DNA of 64,000 bases, from positions 179,856 to 243,855 of the forward strand of contig JXTC01000217.1 of assembly GCA_002914845.1 (NCBI GenBank), written 5' to 3'. Position 1 is the stretch's first letter. Each line of letters begins with the position of its first letter. Position numbers and translations under genes: made by a program. Below, piece after piece: positions 1 through 11,799 of the stretch. The notes beneath the pieces are model-generated. The model made no database searches, was not told the DNA's origin, and worked only from the letters and a program-made list of their open reading frames with translations. The stretch is from Trema orientale (Eukaryota > Streptophyta > Magnoliopsida > Rosales > Cannabaceae).

Positions 1-450
1 AAAATAAACAAAAATTAGTAAATAAATAATATTAAAAGCATATAAATGAAAATATTTAACTAAGATTTTTTAAAATTTTAATTAAAAAATATATTTAAAA
101 TAATATATAGAAGGACTAAATGTGGGCCTAACGTAGGCCAATAAAAGCCCGACTGTGTCGGGCCGTGGCTGTAGGCCTATGACTAAGGCCCAGCCCGGCC
201 CCTACTTTATGTAACGGGCTGGCCCAGATCCATATAATGTGGGCTTAGGCCGGGCTGGTACAGTACTTTTTCTTCGGAATGTGGACCGGCTCACATTGAT
301 ATTTGTAGGGCACAAGGGGTTCCTTGGAGCTTTGTTAAAGGCCACATTCCCACCTCTTCACTTCGTGTACGCTTACATGTAACTAATTTTTTGAAGTCCT
401 AAATAACCTTAGTCAATTAAAATTTTCTCCTGCACACACCTATCTCCTTC
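1..450. other. AT-rich intergenic DNA with a GGCC/GGGC-rich remnant
   Basis: No gene is visible. From about 118 to 290 the AT-rich background is broken by many GGCC, GGGCC and CCCGGCC words in both orientations. This resembles the ends of the two hAT-like elements further on (5401-5808 and 7489-8133). No terminal repeat or target duplication could be paired, so it is probably a worn fragment of such an element. Confidence 0.4.
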
Positions 451-936
451 TTTCCTTTTTTTTTTTTCATTTCATATGTTTTATAAAAAATTACTTTTTA
501 ATTAAAAAAATCAACTATTTTTTGATTAATGATTTGATAATTATTAATTAAAATATTACTTTTGTATTTTTTTTATTAACAATCAAATGTGTTAATAGTC
601 ATCACGCACCTTCTTTCTCTTTTTTTTTTTTCATTTCATATGTTTTATAAAAAATTACTTTTTAATAAAACAATCAACTATTTTCTGATTAATAATTTGA
701 TTATTATTAATTAAAATATTATTTTTGCATATATTTTTTTAATTAATTATCAAATGTGTTAATAGTCATCACGCACATATATGTCTCTTTCTTTCTTTTT
801 CTTTTTTTTCTCATTTCACGTGTTTTATAAAAAATTACTTTTTAATAAAAAAATCAACTATTTTTTTATTAATGATTTGATAATTGATTAAAATATTATT
901 TTTGCAATTTTTTTTATTAACTATCAAATGTCTTTC
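451..936. repeat. Three diverged tandem copies of a ~165-180 bp AT-rich unit
   Basis: The phrase TCATTTCATATGTTTTATAA recurs at 467, 631 and (with CACG for CATA) 811. Each time it follows a pyrimidine tract and precedes [27 protein letters not shown] sequence. The first two units also end with GTGTTAATAGTCATCACGCA. Spacing is 164 and 180 bp. No coding potential is seen. Confidence 0.75.
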
Positions 937-1260
937 GAATTTTCTCACCCATATAATAGACAAAAGAATTTAAAATGTATTTCTATAATTTGTCCCATAT
1001 GTTTCCCTAAATAAGTTAATATAATTTGGTCCTATACAATTAGTGAGAGTTTATTCTAAATAACAAATGCATAAAACTATAAATTTACTTTTTTTCAAAA
1101 GAAAAAAAAAAGAATGTATCACTTTAGCTTAATATCATCTATTACAAAGTGAAATGAATAACCATAATGAACCTTAAAAAAATAAAAATGAATAATCATA
1201 ATTTAAACTGGTTTTTTCTTTTTCACATCATATCATACAATATAATCTATATTAGAACAT

Positions 1261-1627
1261 TTAAATTCACACGAGAGCATAGTATTTAACAATAAAAATG
1301 TGATTGAAGAGTTAAAAAAATGTTAGCAGATATATATATATTTTTTAACAAAACGTTATTTGTCTTAGTTGGTAGCCTAGTTATCAATTTAATGTATTGT
1401 ACATAAGTATGCATACTTTTGAATATATAACCCAATTACATTGTTCTATTGAATTCACATGAGAGCATAATATTTAAAACAATGAAAACGTGATTGAAGA
1501 GTTAGAAAAATATTAGTACATTTTTGTTTTTGGACAAAACATTATTTGCCTTAGTAGCCTAGTTATCAATTTAATGTATTATACATAAACATGTGCATAC
1601 TTTTGAATATATAACCTAGTTACATTC
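1261..1627. repeat. Tandem duplication, two ~185 bp copies
   Basis: The block at about 1261-1442 (TTCACACGAGAGCATAGTAT ... AATATATAACCCAATTACAT) is repeated at about 1446-1627 with scattered substitutions and small indels. Both copies share the central TAGCCTAGTTATCAATTTAA. This is a local duplication, not coding. Confidence 0.75.
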
Positions 1628-2066
1628 ATATATATATATGGTAATTTTAAATGAAAATAACAAATATTTATTATCATTAATGAATTTTAAAGATGATTAA
1701 TTTTAGAAAAAGATTAAAATAGAATGAAATTAATAAGAGAGAAAAAAACTTACATATGATTAATAGAAGTACCTATAGATGTCATTTTTCAATGAAATTC
1801 ATAAGTAACTTTACTTTGTACATGGTTCTGTAGATGAGTGTTTTAGTTCACATCAATTGATTAAAATCACATATATATATATTTAAATAGAATAGAATTA
1901 TGGACTTGCGCCTGGCAGAAAATGGTAGTTTAAATAAGTTTTGATCAATCTTTGTGGCTATTTGGTTGAGTAATAATATGTTATACTCTACATGATCACT
2001 TTTTTTAATCTTCAGAATTATCAAAATAGTGTACAGGCAGTTCTGCTCACTCTTCGTTACTCTCAA

Positions 2067-2327
2067 GAGAAAATGATATGAGTAAAACTAACTTGGGCTA
2101 AAATGACTTTTTTGTGTTAACTTTTTTATGAGTATTAAAGATATATCTTGACCTATAGTCAAAACTTTCTTAACAATCAAAAACTCTTAAATAATGGTGT
2201 TTTCATAATCAAGAAGCTCTTAACTAAAGGGTTAAGATCGAGGTATTGACACTTCTAAAAATGTCATTAGAAAAAATTTGCAAAAACTCTTTTAGACCCA
2301 AGTTAGTCATACCCATAACATTTTCTC
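2067..2327. mobile_element. MULE-like MITE with ~10 bp TSD (copy 1 of a two-copy family)
   Basis: The two ends are inverted repeats: GAGAAAATGATATGAGTA at the left pairs with GAGAAAATGTTATGGGTA read inward from the right, continuing through ACTAACTTGGG(C/T)(C/T). It is flanked by TTACTCTCAA (2057-2066) and TTACCCTTAA (2328-2337), which match at 8 of 10 bases. A 9-10 bp duplication points to a Mutator-like non-autonomous element. The sister copy is at 51667-51907, beside the PLD gene. Confidence 0.75.
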
Positions 2328-2337
2328 TTACCCTTAA

Positions 2338-4567
2338 AATATGTCTAATAGGCTAATGGGTTTTTTTGGCCTTTAGAACTATTATTATTATTATTCTCAT
2401 GGAGTCATAAATAGGCACAAGCATTAAAAAATTTGCATTAATAAGGAGTTATATATGAAACTTGATGTTTTTTATAATCTTAGTTTACGTATATGTATGT
2501 ATTAAATTCATTTTTATAATTTCAGAATAGATAAAACAATGAAATACTACCTTTCAAAAAGAATAACGAAATACTAACCATGTATTTTTTTCTAGGGAAC
2601 TAACGTTATTTTTTTTTTAAGGAACTAAGGTGAATTTTTTTTATCATGATTAACGTGTATTTGTCCCAAAAAAAATAACTAACTAACCATTTATTAGTTA
2701 AAAAAATGAAAACGTGCATATCCCTAAAAACAATAAAAAAATTAAAAAAAAAAAGACCAAACTATGTATCTGAAAAAATATTATCAAAACACTTTCAAAA
2801 AAAATAACCATATATATCAAAATATTAAATACTAATAATTTTGATTAAAAAAATTCCTTAAAAAATTATTCCAAATTATTTTCTTTAAAAAATCATTCCC
2901 AAATCTTATTCCTAACTTAATGGAAAGAGGATTCTCTAAAAAATTAGAATGAGGATGGTCGTAGGTAAAAATGACTTGCTATTGCAAGTCATTTTCAACT
3001 TAGTCAAAGTACCCATCCATGGAGCAAAAACAAAAACCTCTATTGAAACATGACCCCTTATATATATATATATAAAGGTATATATGCATTGTCTTTCATT
3101 AAAGGAATTTCAAGACATGCCATATGTTGGGAGTCAATGGGTGACAAACGTCACGTGCAAATGTTAGAGAATGTCTCCCCTATAATTTAACAAAAATAAT
3201 GTTAGCTAGAGAATGTTATGAGCATCAAATATATATTGGATACTAACGAGTGCATATAATGTATACATATATATGTTGAGATATATACAGTTTTCTAGTG
3301 AATATACATTGAGTCATGTTCGGTACTGTTGGTTTTTGTTAAAATATTTGCATTTACTACCCCATAATCTAGTGGTATTCTTTGTCACAAAATTTACGCA
3401 GATTGATAATTAAACACACATATTTATATTATTATTGTCTAAACTTTTGAACTGCCTCACCGTTAATTAAAAGTTAATAAATAAATAAATTATATTTCAG
3501 TGTTAAGACAATACCTAAATGGCCGTTTAAAAAAAAAAAAGAAAGAAAGAAAATAAAAAATGTAGTATGGCCCTAGAAAATGTCGCGAGTTGGTATCTAA
3601 AATATGTTATAAACAAGTTCGATATCCTTAATCTTCCACTCTTCCTACATATATTGTGTGTTTATTATTCATTATTTTATTTTTGAAAGACACATAGTCA
3701 CATATGTTGAGTCTTAAACAGAATAATTCGATTTAATTATAACTTGGAAGTTAGAAAGTACAAAGAAGCTTGAATGACATTCGAAATTCATAATCAGCTG
3801 GACTCATAATTAACTGGGGTGTCTAGAAATACGATCTCTTAATTTTTATTTTTATTTTTAAAAAAGAGTCACAATAATAAGAATTCGTAGTCCATAGTAC
3901 TACTTACTGGACATGATTAAAAAAAGTGGACTACGTTTCACATGTTATATTTAAAAGAAGCTCGATTATAATTTTAAGAAGTACTTTTTTCGATATAGGT
4001 CCAACGTTTGCCCTTTTATGCAAGTTTATAACTGAAATGCATCAAATAATTATATTTTCAGTTTCCATTACTCGATATAGATAATTTTGGAAAAAATTAG
4101 ATATGGTTATTATATCATTATCTAAACAGTGGTGAGAATATATTAGGTAATAACATGCAAAAGAATGTCAGTTACACTAGGTAAACAAATCTTATCTAAA
4201 TTGTCCCAATCCAACTTGGCTTAAAAGCATTTGAGTCTTGTCACATAGGTAATAAATAAAGTTTATTAAGCAAAGCAATTAACTGCACTGATTAATCGAT
4301 TTTTTTTAAGGGGCTGATTAATCCAATTGAATGGGTATATTCTTCTTTCTTGTTAGTTTTGTCTATATACATTTTAACGAAGTATATTTAAAAGCCAAGG
4401 AAACAAACAACCGCATAATATTCTCTTTCAAATATACAAATTTTCTCAAGCATTAAGCATTTGTTTTTCTCAATTTTCTTTTGGGAAACTTCTTTGCTTT
4501 TTCTTTTTTCCCCCCTTTTCTTTTCCCGTCCTTTTAAAAACTTAGTTAGCTAGTTGTAATAATTTTC

Positions 4568-4600
<33 letters not shown>

Positions 4601-4883
4601 GAAGTTCCATTAGGGTCAAATCTTATATAAATAAATTAGAATGTAGGTCCGAGTTTTTTCCTAACCCGTACTTTTTGCTGTTATTTAAATATGGCTAACT
4701 CCCTGTTAAAGCTTAAGCTGCGAATATTGACAACTAGTGCTGTTACTACAATTAGTTGTATTCCATATTTTGGTACATTCACATTAGAGCTATGTAGTCT
4801 TGTCATGCATTCACATTGTCTATGGTACTTTGCATTCCGAATTGTTGAATTCATGAAATAATACAGAAGTCTTTCATAAAAAA

Positions 4884-4920
<37 letters not shown>

Positions 4921-5392
4921 TAAGAAAAAAAATACAGAATTTTTACTCTAATACAAAAGGGAATTTCAAGGTAAGAATTGATGAAAGGAAGAAACTATTC
5001 CTCTTTGTACATTCTGATTTCCGACCACCATACATAATAAATAAATAAATAATGTAGTAGTTACTATAAAAAAGTTCCATATCCAAACTGTTTAACATCT
5101 TATTATAAAGCAATTTTTCATTATTCGGTGAGGTTGGGAAAAAAAAAAAAAAAACAACAACAACACACACGCATACGCATTTCTAAGTTAACAGCAATGT
5201 ATAATATGATAATCTATTTACTACATCAATTGGTATAACAGAGAAAAATGTAAAGGTCATTGCTATATTATGTGGGGAAGAACTTATTAAAAGATAATAC
5301 TATATATAGCTATAGAGTTTCCACTCAGAGATTTTGGTCTATTTTATTTATTGGACATAGATTGAGACTGAAAATAAACAGAAAATTGGAGT
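2338..5392. other. Intergenic, AT-rich, no gene seen
   Basis: This stretch holds poly-A/T runs, a perfect 12 bp hairpin at 2968-2995 (AAAATGACTTGC, loop TATT, then its complement) that may be what is left of a small MITE, and an (AAT)n microsatellite at about 4885-4922. Short open frames here are low-complexity and unsupported. Confidence 0.6.
4885..4922. repeat. (AAT)n microsatellite
   Basis: About twelve uninterrupted AAT units are visible. Confidence 0.9.
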
Positions 5393-5400
5393 TTCATAAT

Positions 5401-5808
5401 TAGAGCTGCAAATATGGGCCGGGCCAAATGGGCCATCCCGCGGCCCATAAATTTGGCCCAGGCTCAGCCCGGCCTGACACTATTCACAGGCTGGGCCGAG
5501 CTAAGGTAGTGAGTCTACTAGACTGACTCGAACCGGCCTGATTGTTAATTTTTCTTTTTTTTTTAAAAAATATTTTTGTCGTTTTTGTAATTAATATTTA
5601 AAAAAAATGATATTTTTACGAAATAGTACCGGGTCAAGCCGGACTGGCCCGGTTTTGGCCAGGTCCGGTATTTAGCCATCGGGCTATAGGCTATAGGACC
5701 GAATCGGATCTCATTTTTAAATTTCTGGGTCGGGCTAGCCCGCTACTATTTTCGGCCCGGTCCGAATTCTATTTTGGCCCGGCCCGACGGCCCATATTTA
5801 CAGCTCTA
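5401..5808. mobile_element. hAT-type non-autonomous element with perfect 8 bp TSD
   Basis: It begins TAGAGCTGCAAATATGGGCC, and its right end read inward is TAGAGCTGTAAATATGGGCC, a 20 bp terminal inverted repeat with one mismatch. Both sides carry the same 8 bp, TTCATAAT (5393-5400 and 5809-5816). An 8 bp duplication with TAG-starting ends is characteristic of hAT elements. The subterminal regions are full of GGCCCGGCC words in both orientations; the centre is AT-rich with no coding sequence. Confidence 0.88.
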
Positions 5809-6559
5809 TTCATAATTATTCTATGAGGAAAAAGATAATAAAAGAAAAGGTTATATATTACAATGATAGAAAACCTTATATTTTGTCAAATTTTGACAAG
5901 AACCCTTGCATATATCCTAGAATTGCATTTTCCTTGTTACCTTCTAGTTAAACTATTATCAAGTTGCCCCTATGCAATCATAAAATATTGGGTGAATATA
6001 TAATTTATGTCAAAAAAATTGCCTTTAATAAAAATGATCTAAACACTAAAACTTGTTACCAAATTATATATGTAATTAAACAAACATAAACTAAATTATC
6101 AAAATTATATTATTTTATTAAAATTAAAATTAAAATTTCCAAACCTAAATTAAAAATATTTTAAGATATAATAGAAAAATACTTTTAATTACTCATAAAA
6201 TTATTTCAAATTTGAAAAAAAAATAATGTACTTTCTTTTAACTCTGTGAGATATTTAATCCTAGAGGTCTATTTTTAGTTTAGATTTGGATTTTTTAATT
6301 TTTAAAATTTATTTATTTATTGATAAATTGGTTACACGTATTATTTGGTAAGGTTTAATATTTGAGACTTTTCACTAAAGACATTTATATGGGTGATTTG
6401 ACAATAGTGTTGCTGGAGGTAATTTTCCAATAATAAAGATCGATAATTGTTAGTGATAAATTTTCTAACTAGGCATAAAGTTATGGGTCGGTCAAGAGCG
6501 ATTATTATTGACTTAATCAATGCTGGCTTTGTATCACAGCCGATTTTGCAATCAACTAG

Positions 6560-7320
6560 AGGAGAGGACACAATTCAGAGATGAAGTATAAAAAAGAGAA
6601 CTGTGTCCAACTCAGCACCTCCAAGTATGCCCGAATTGATCATAATTGTAAGAAACTGACTATGAGTAGCTCAGTTCGGCATCTTCAGATGTTCCCGAGC
6701 TTACCTTAATTACAAATAAGCCAATATGGCCAGCTCGATACCTCCAGGTGTTACCAAGCCGAGCTCAATTATAAGATAATAATTCAGGTCTGCTTGGTAT
6801 CTCCAGACACTCCTGAGTATAGCACAAATAATTTACGCTCCTGAATAGAGTGTGGACAATTTATCTTAACAAACATTCACGTGTACAAGTTATGTCATAT
6901 GCGCTATTATGTTCGGATTATCGCCTAATGCACGTGGCGCCAATCTACAAGGATAAGTGTTAACCATCCTGTACCATGGGGACTAGCGCACTTCTATAAA
7001 AGTATCACTTTCCCAAGGATTAGGGTATGCCACCATTTGTATTCTAAAAGAAACCCTAAATCTTGCCAACATTCTCTTTTTTTTTCTGACATGTTCTTAT
7101 TTCTTTATTTATGCTACTATGGCCCATCGCTGATTTGCGTGTCAGTGAGTGTTTGGCAGGTACCATACTGGTGCCACCTCCTTAGCTCGCAATATTAGAC
7201 CACTTTGTTTTGCTCTCTACAACGGCCAATCCGACCTCGACATCAATGATGAAGGTATTCATTTCTAACATGAGGTGCAAGACGCACTAAGTTGGTGCTC
7301 AGACTAAAAATTGCACTAAC
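6560..7320 (+). mobile_element. LTR-like retrotransposon fragment (solo or truncated)
   Basis: This island is more GC-balanced than its surroundings. It has repeated phrases of the form AGCTCRGTAYCTCCAGRTG about every 60 bp (6615-6810), a TATA-like TATAAAAGTATCACTTTCCC at about 6996, a promoter-proximal stretch with AAACCCTAAATC, and a tail GTGTCAGTGAGTGTTTGGCAGGTACCATACTGGTGCC typical of plant LTR R/U5 regions (written here only as a positional description, 7140-7175). No gag or pol frame and no second LTR was found. The exact ends are uncertain. Confidence 0.5.
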
Positions 7321-7488
7321 AAATGTTATTCAATTTTTTTTTAAATAATAAAATTTATCAAAAACAAAGTTTCAAGCAATAATTTCCCAAAAAGAAAAAA
7401 GCGGCTGCTTTTGGAACTCAGATAGTAGGAAGAAAAAAATATATATTCAATGGACTTATATAAATACATATGTATATATTGTTAGAAT

Positions 7489-8133
7489 TAAAAGTGTCAA
7501 AATGAGTCGGGCCGGCCCGACCTACATTAGTAGGGCCGGATTGGGCTTATATTTTTAGGCCCGCTGGCTTGCCTAGCTAGGCCCGCCAATCTAGCCCAGG
7601 CCAGCCCACCAAAAATAATTTTTATTTTATTTTTTTTGAAGTTTTTAAATAAATTTAAATACAAAATTTTTTCCAATACTTAGAAATACACATTCTCTCA
7701 CTCTTTTTTTTATACTTTCAAATTTCATTCTAACTCTAAATAATTTTCTTAAGATTTTTGTGTTAATTTTTTTTCTAACTATTCAACTTACATACTTTTA
7801 GCTTATTTAATTATTTTTAAATTTTTATCAATAGAAAAAGAACATAACATATTATTTATTTTTTCATAAATTTTAATTTTAAATTTCTAATATTTTTAAC
7901 TAATTATACAAATAATAATAATATTTTATAGTTTTTTTTTTTAATTGGGCCAAAAACAGGCCACCCCGTTTTGACCCATCTCGGGCCTGGCCCAACCTGT
8001 CTAAGAGCCCGGTAGGCCTATGGGCCAGGTTCAACTCCACTATTAAAATTTTTGGACGACACGGCTCGTTCATCCTCCCAAGCCCGCTTTGGGCGGACCG
8101 GTCCGGCCCGGCCCGTTTATTTTGACACTTCTA
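7489..8133. mobile_element. hAT-like non-autonomous element with GGCCCG-rich ends
   Basis: The ends are inverted: TAAAAGTGTCAAAATGAGTC at the left and TAGAAGTGTCAAAATAAACG read inward from the right. Flanks are GTTAGAAT (7481-7488) and GTTGAAAT (8134-8141), matching at 6 of 8 positions, as for an aged 8 bp duplication. GGCCGG/CCCGGCC runs lie just inside both ends and the middle is AT-rich filler. There is no transposase. Confidence 0.75.
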
Positions 8134-8274
8134 GTTGAAATCCAATAAAAGAGGAAAAATAGTTATAGGAAACTAAAATTTAATATTTTAGATTACAGAA
8201 TTTTTACAGATAAATTAAAAGAAAAAAAAATTTGAAAAGAAATATTAGCAAAATGTTTTGCTACAAATCCTACA

Positions 8275-8857
8275 ATGTCTTCTCTTTCACAATTTTTTCA
8301 AAGACAGAAAAAAGAAAGAAAAAACATTATAGATACTAATACGTTATTTTCTATGGATAATCGAACGGCTAGCATAAAAGTACGGGGTCAATTGCATTCC
8401 CTGGGACCGTTAAACGCTACGCACTCCGACAACGTGAGCCTGAATTGGTCGGTTTGTCACGACCTCGTCTCCGCTCTGCTCTAGAACTAGAATTTCTTGT
8501 AGCAGTGCCTAACCATTGAGCCTTTTTTATTGGGCCTATATTTGTATGTTCACTCAAATTGATCTATATTATATGCTATTTCTACGACTTTATTATTATT
8601 ATTATTTAAAAAAAAAAAAGAACTTTCATCATGTTAAAAATAGTTAGTTGTATGGTTCTGATTACAGTTTAAAAATCAATCATAATGAATCACCAAAGCC
8701 AGTTGACAAAACAAAGCAATTGGGGTCACCACAAGCCTCAATTAAGACAAAGAAGCTTTGGTACTTAAAACCTTTATCGGAGAAACAAAAAGAGTGGTTG
8801 ATTTGGAGACCTAGCTGTGGAGCCGGAATTGATCATAATATGCTGTTTTATTCTTAA
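8275..8857 (+). other. Unexplained low-repeat island with two short open frames
   Basis: Two open frames lie here (69 codons at 8275-8484 and 69 codons at 8648-8857). The sequence from 8340 to 8490 is clearly less AT-rich than its surroundings. Neither translation matches a family I recognise. The second reads like ordinary protein (charged and aromatic residues, no homopolymers) but is short, with no upstream exon found. It could be a gene relic, a piece of a mobile element or chance. Confidence 0.25.
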
Positions 8858-8869
8858 TTTAATCCAACG

Positions 8870-9571
8870 TAAATTTGACAATCTTTACTTCAACAATTTT
8901 TATTTTTTTTTGGTTTTGTTGTGCGTATGAATATTAAAATATCTTTAGAAATAGTCATTCTAGAGAACCCATATTTCATCCAACATTTTTTGTACCGCTT
9001 GTGGTATATGTGTTACGAGTACTTAATTAGTAAATATTACATCACGTGGTATTAAAAGTTTGGGTTAATGAATAATGAGTCCAATCATAGTAATTGTTCA
9101 TTTTAAATTTACATCTTGATTAGAAACGTATGTGTTTATTATACTCAAAAAAAAAAAAAAAAGAAACGTATATATTTGTTTATCAAATAGCGTGTGATAA
9201 GTAAATAAAAAGACTAATAACTAGTTTAAAGTTTTGTAACCTTCAAAAAAAAAAAAAGAAAAAAAAAGTTACAATGATCTTGTTCATCGTCCTCTCTTTT
9301 TATTAATTTTCTCTTCACGTGTTTTTCAATTCCGCCACTTCTTGTTTTATTTTTTATTTTATTTTATTTTTTGGAAGCTCCGCTTAAATTTTATTTGATG
9401 CTTAGTTGGAGTAATCCTACTTTTTAGGAATGTATCCCATAAAAGGAAAATATAAAACTATTTTTCCCGTTTTACAAATGTGAATTTTTTTCTTTCTAAC
9501 TATGGTCATTTATTAAAACGATTTAGTAGACAAAAAAACTATCCTTTTCCAGATGCTAGTCTGGATAACAT
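8870..9571. other. Intergenic, no gene seen
   Basis: AT-rich sequence with poly-A runs at about 9148-9162 and 9245-9268. No splice-linked coding sequence or terminal repeats were recognised. Confidence 0.6.
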
Positions 9572-9574
9572 TAA

Positions 9575-10134
9575 GGCTTTGTTTGGTGGTCCGGACTAAA
9601 GATTGGGACTGGACAAAGGAGTCCAGTCCCATGTTTAGACCCAAGAGGGATTGGATAAAGGAGTTCGGCCCCCTTTTTTAGTCTCATTCCCTGTGACTAA
9701 ATTAGCCCAAACATAACAGCACATATTTTTGTTTTTTTTTTCTTTTTTTTTCTTTAATAACTTTTTTAATTGATATAAATATATATAAATATTAATTAAA
9801 TTCTAACTTTTATTTTTTAAAACTAAAAAATATATTTTTCTAAAAAAACTAAAAAATATATTTTATTTTTATATACCTATTTTTCTTAAATAAATTAAAA
9901 TCATATTATTTTATATAATTATCATCTAATTTATCTTTTCTATTCTTTGAAATATTTATTTATTTATTTATAAATAAAATATAATCAGAACTATATTAAG
10001 AAAAAATTTTATATTTACGTTGTCTTAGTCCTGTGTTGCACCAAACACAGTATAGTACTAAATAACACTATCCAATCTAATTTTATTTGATAATACAATC
10101 CAATCCAGTCTAATTATGCGTGCCAAACGAGCCG
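9575..10134. mobile_element. Tourist/PIF-Harbinger-like MITE
   Basis: The left end GGCTTTGTTTGGTGG and the right end read inward CGGCTCGTTTGGCACG form an imperfect inverted repeat. Both sides carry TAA (9572-9574 and 10135-10137), the usual PIF/Harbinger target duplication. The interior has GGACTGGA/TCCAGTCC words near the left end and CCAATCCAGTC near the right, mirroring each other. It is non-coding. Confidence 0.65.
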
Positions 10135-10139
10135 TAAAA

Positions 10140-11780
10140 GAACGGAAAAAAAGAAGAAATAAATTGAATGTTGTTCCAAATTCAAGTCGGTCACAACAAA
10201 AACAAAATCTCAATTTTTCTTCTTTGTGATATGCTTCATTTATACAACAAACACATATCTTTATAATTACTATAGAAGTTATTTTAAAAGGAAATATTAA
10301 AGAGGTCAATTACCAAAAGACAAAATCATTTTCTCTAACTATTTGTTGCAGGTTGCCGTTAGTTAGTCTGTATGCACAAGAATTGCAAATCTAATAACAC
10401 AAGTATCTATTGACATCCCGAATTTTTCTCTTCCCACCCTTAGTTATTAAATTTTGAAGGTAAAAAAAAAAACCTCATATAAAATGACACGAATGGGTAC
10501 AAATAATATTAAATAATTAGAATATTTTTTTCTTAATTAAGTTATTTTTTTCTTCGCACACCCTCTTAAACACAATTAAAAAAAAAACAAACCATTTAAA
10601 ATAATCTTAAACAATTAAAATACTTTAAGTTAAATTAAATTTTTATAGTGATAGATGAAGATATAATGAACTCAAAATTCTAGTGATCTTTCTCTCAAAA
10701 AACCTTAAAAGATAATTTAAAAACTCTAATTATCATTCCCTAATTCTCAAGAACTCTAAAAATAGTTCAAGAATCTCCATTCTCTAATTCTCAAGAACCC
10801 TAAAAAATTGATTCAACACCTCTAACTATCTCTAGATTTCAAGAACCCTAAAAATGATTCAATAGCTCTAATCTTCTCTCCCATTTTTAAGAACCCTAAA
10901 AATAATTATCAAAATATCTTAATTATTAGGATGATCAAAGCAAAAAGTTGAAGAAAAAGAAGATAAATGAATAGGGGATTTTCAAAAGAGGTGGGCAAAG
11001 AAATATCGTTTGAATTTTTCATTATGTCTAATTTTGGAATAAAAAGTATTTAGAAGGAATGTGTTAAGAAAATATTCAAATTTTAGATTTTAAAAAGAGG
11101 TCTACTTAGAAAGGGGTGGGAAGAGGAGAAAATTTTTTTTTTTAAGAAATTCCAAAATTACAATAACACACCATGTACAGAAAATAATTGTAGTAACATT
11201 ATAGGGCCAAAAGATAATTAGAAAATTAATAGAATTTTGCTATTTATATATGTTTTCTTTTAATTTAAACAATAACTTTGTTCTAATACCAAATTACTAA
11301 TTGAAGAAAAATATGATTTTAGTTAAATTTGAGTCTTTGAGCAGCGGAAATGTGTTTGTTTAAGATTATTATTTTTTTAAACCAAAAAAATTAGCCCATT
11401 AGATTTCACTATAATTTTCACATAATTAATCAGGAACTATTCGCGTAATTTTTTTCAAAATTTTTAAAACGTTTTCTGGTCGTTCATGTTAGTTATGTAA
11501 TAAATGGACTAATATATAATTGGTATTAATTCTAAGGGTTTCCACGCAAAACATAGAAGTTTTTTGTTTTTTATTTATTTTTTATTTTTTTACAATTTTG
11601 GTTGAAAATTGAAATCGGTTAAATTCGGGTGTAGCCTGTAGGTATGACCACAGAGCACAGTTAGTTTTTGCCGTTACTTAACGGCGCGTATAACCCTGAA
11701 AACCGTATATTGTAAAAACCGTATATCTTTATCTGATGTGATGACCCTGACCTTGAAAATGGATTTGAAATCCAGTGGTA
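10140..11780. other. Intergenic to WVD2-like promoter; short degenerate tandem repeat at 10738-10910
   Basis: No gene is seen. From about 10738 to 10910, three to four units of roughly 45-60 bp share TTCTCAAGAACCCTAAAAAT followed by GATTCAA..CTCTAA. The last few hundred bases lead into the + strand gene whose leader exon ends near 12026. ACCGTATAT occurs twice near 11703-11728. Confidence 0.5.
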
Positions 11781-11799
11781 TAAAGTCCTCTCCGCATTC

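Noticed and set aside
451-1627. CRISPR-like periodic repeats
   Set aside because: The units are long, diverged, AT-rich tandem duplications without unique spacers, in a plant chromosome.
6341-6571. 76-codon minus-strand frame next to the LTR-like fragment
   Set aside because: It is short, with no similarity to gag, pol or any gene family I can recall and no splice support.
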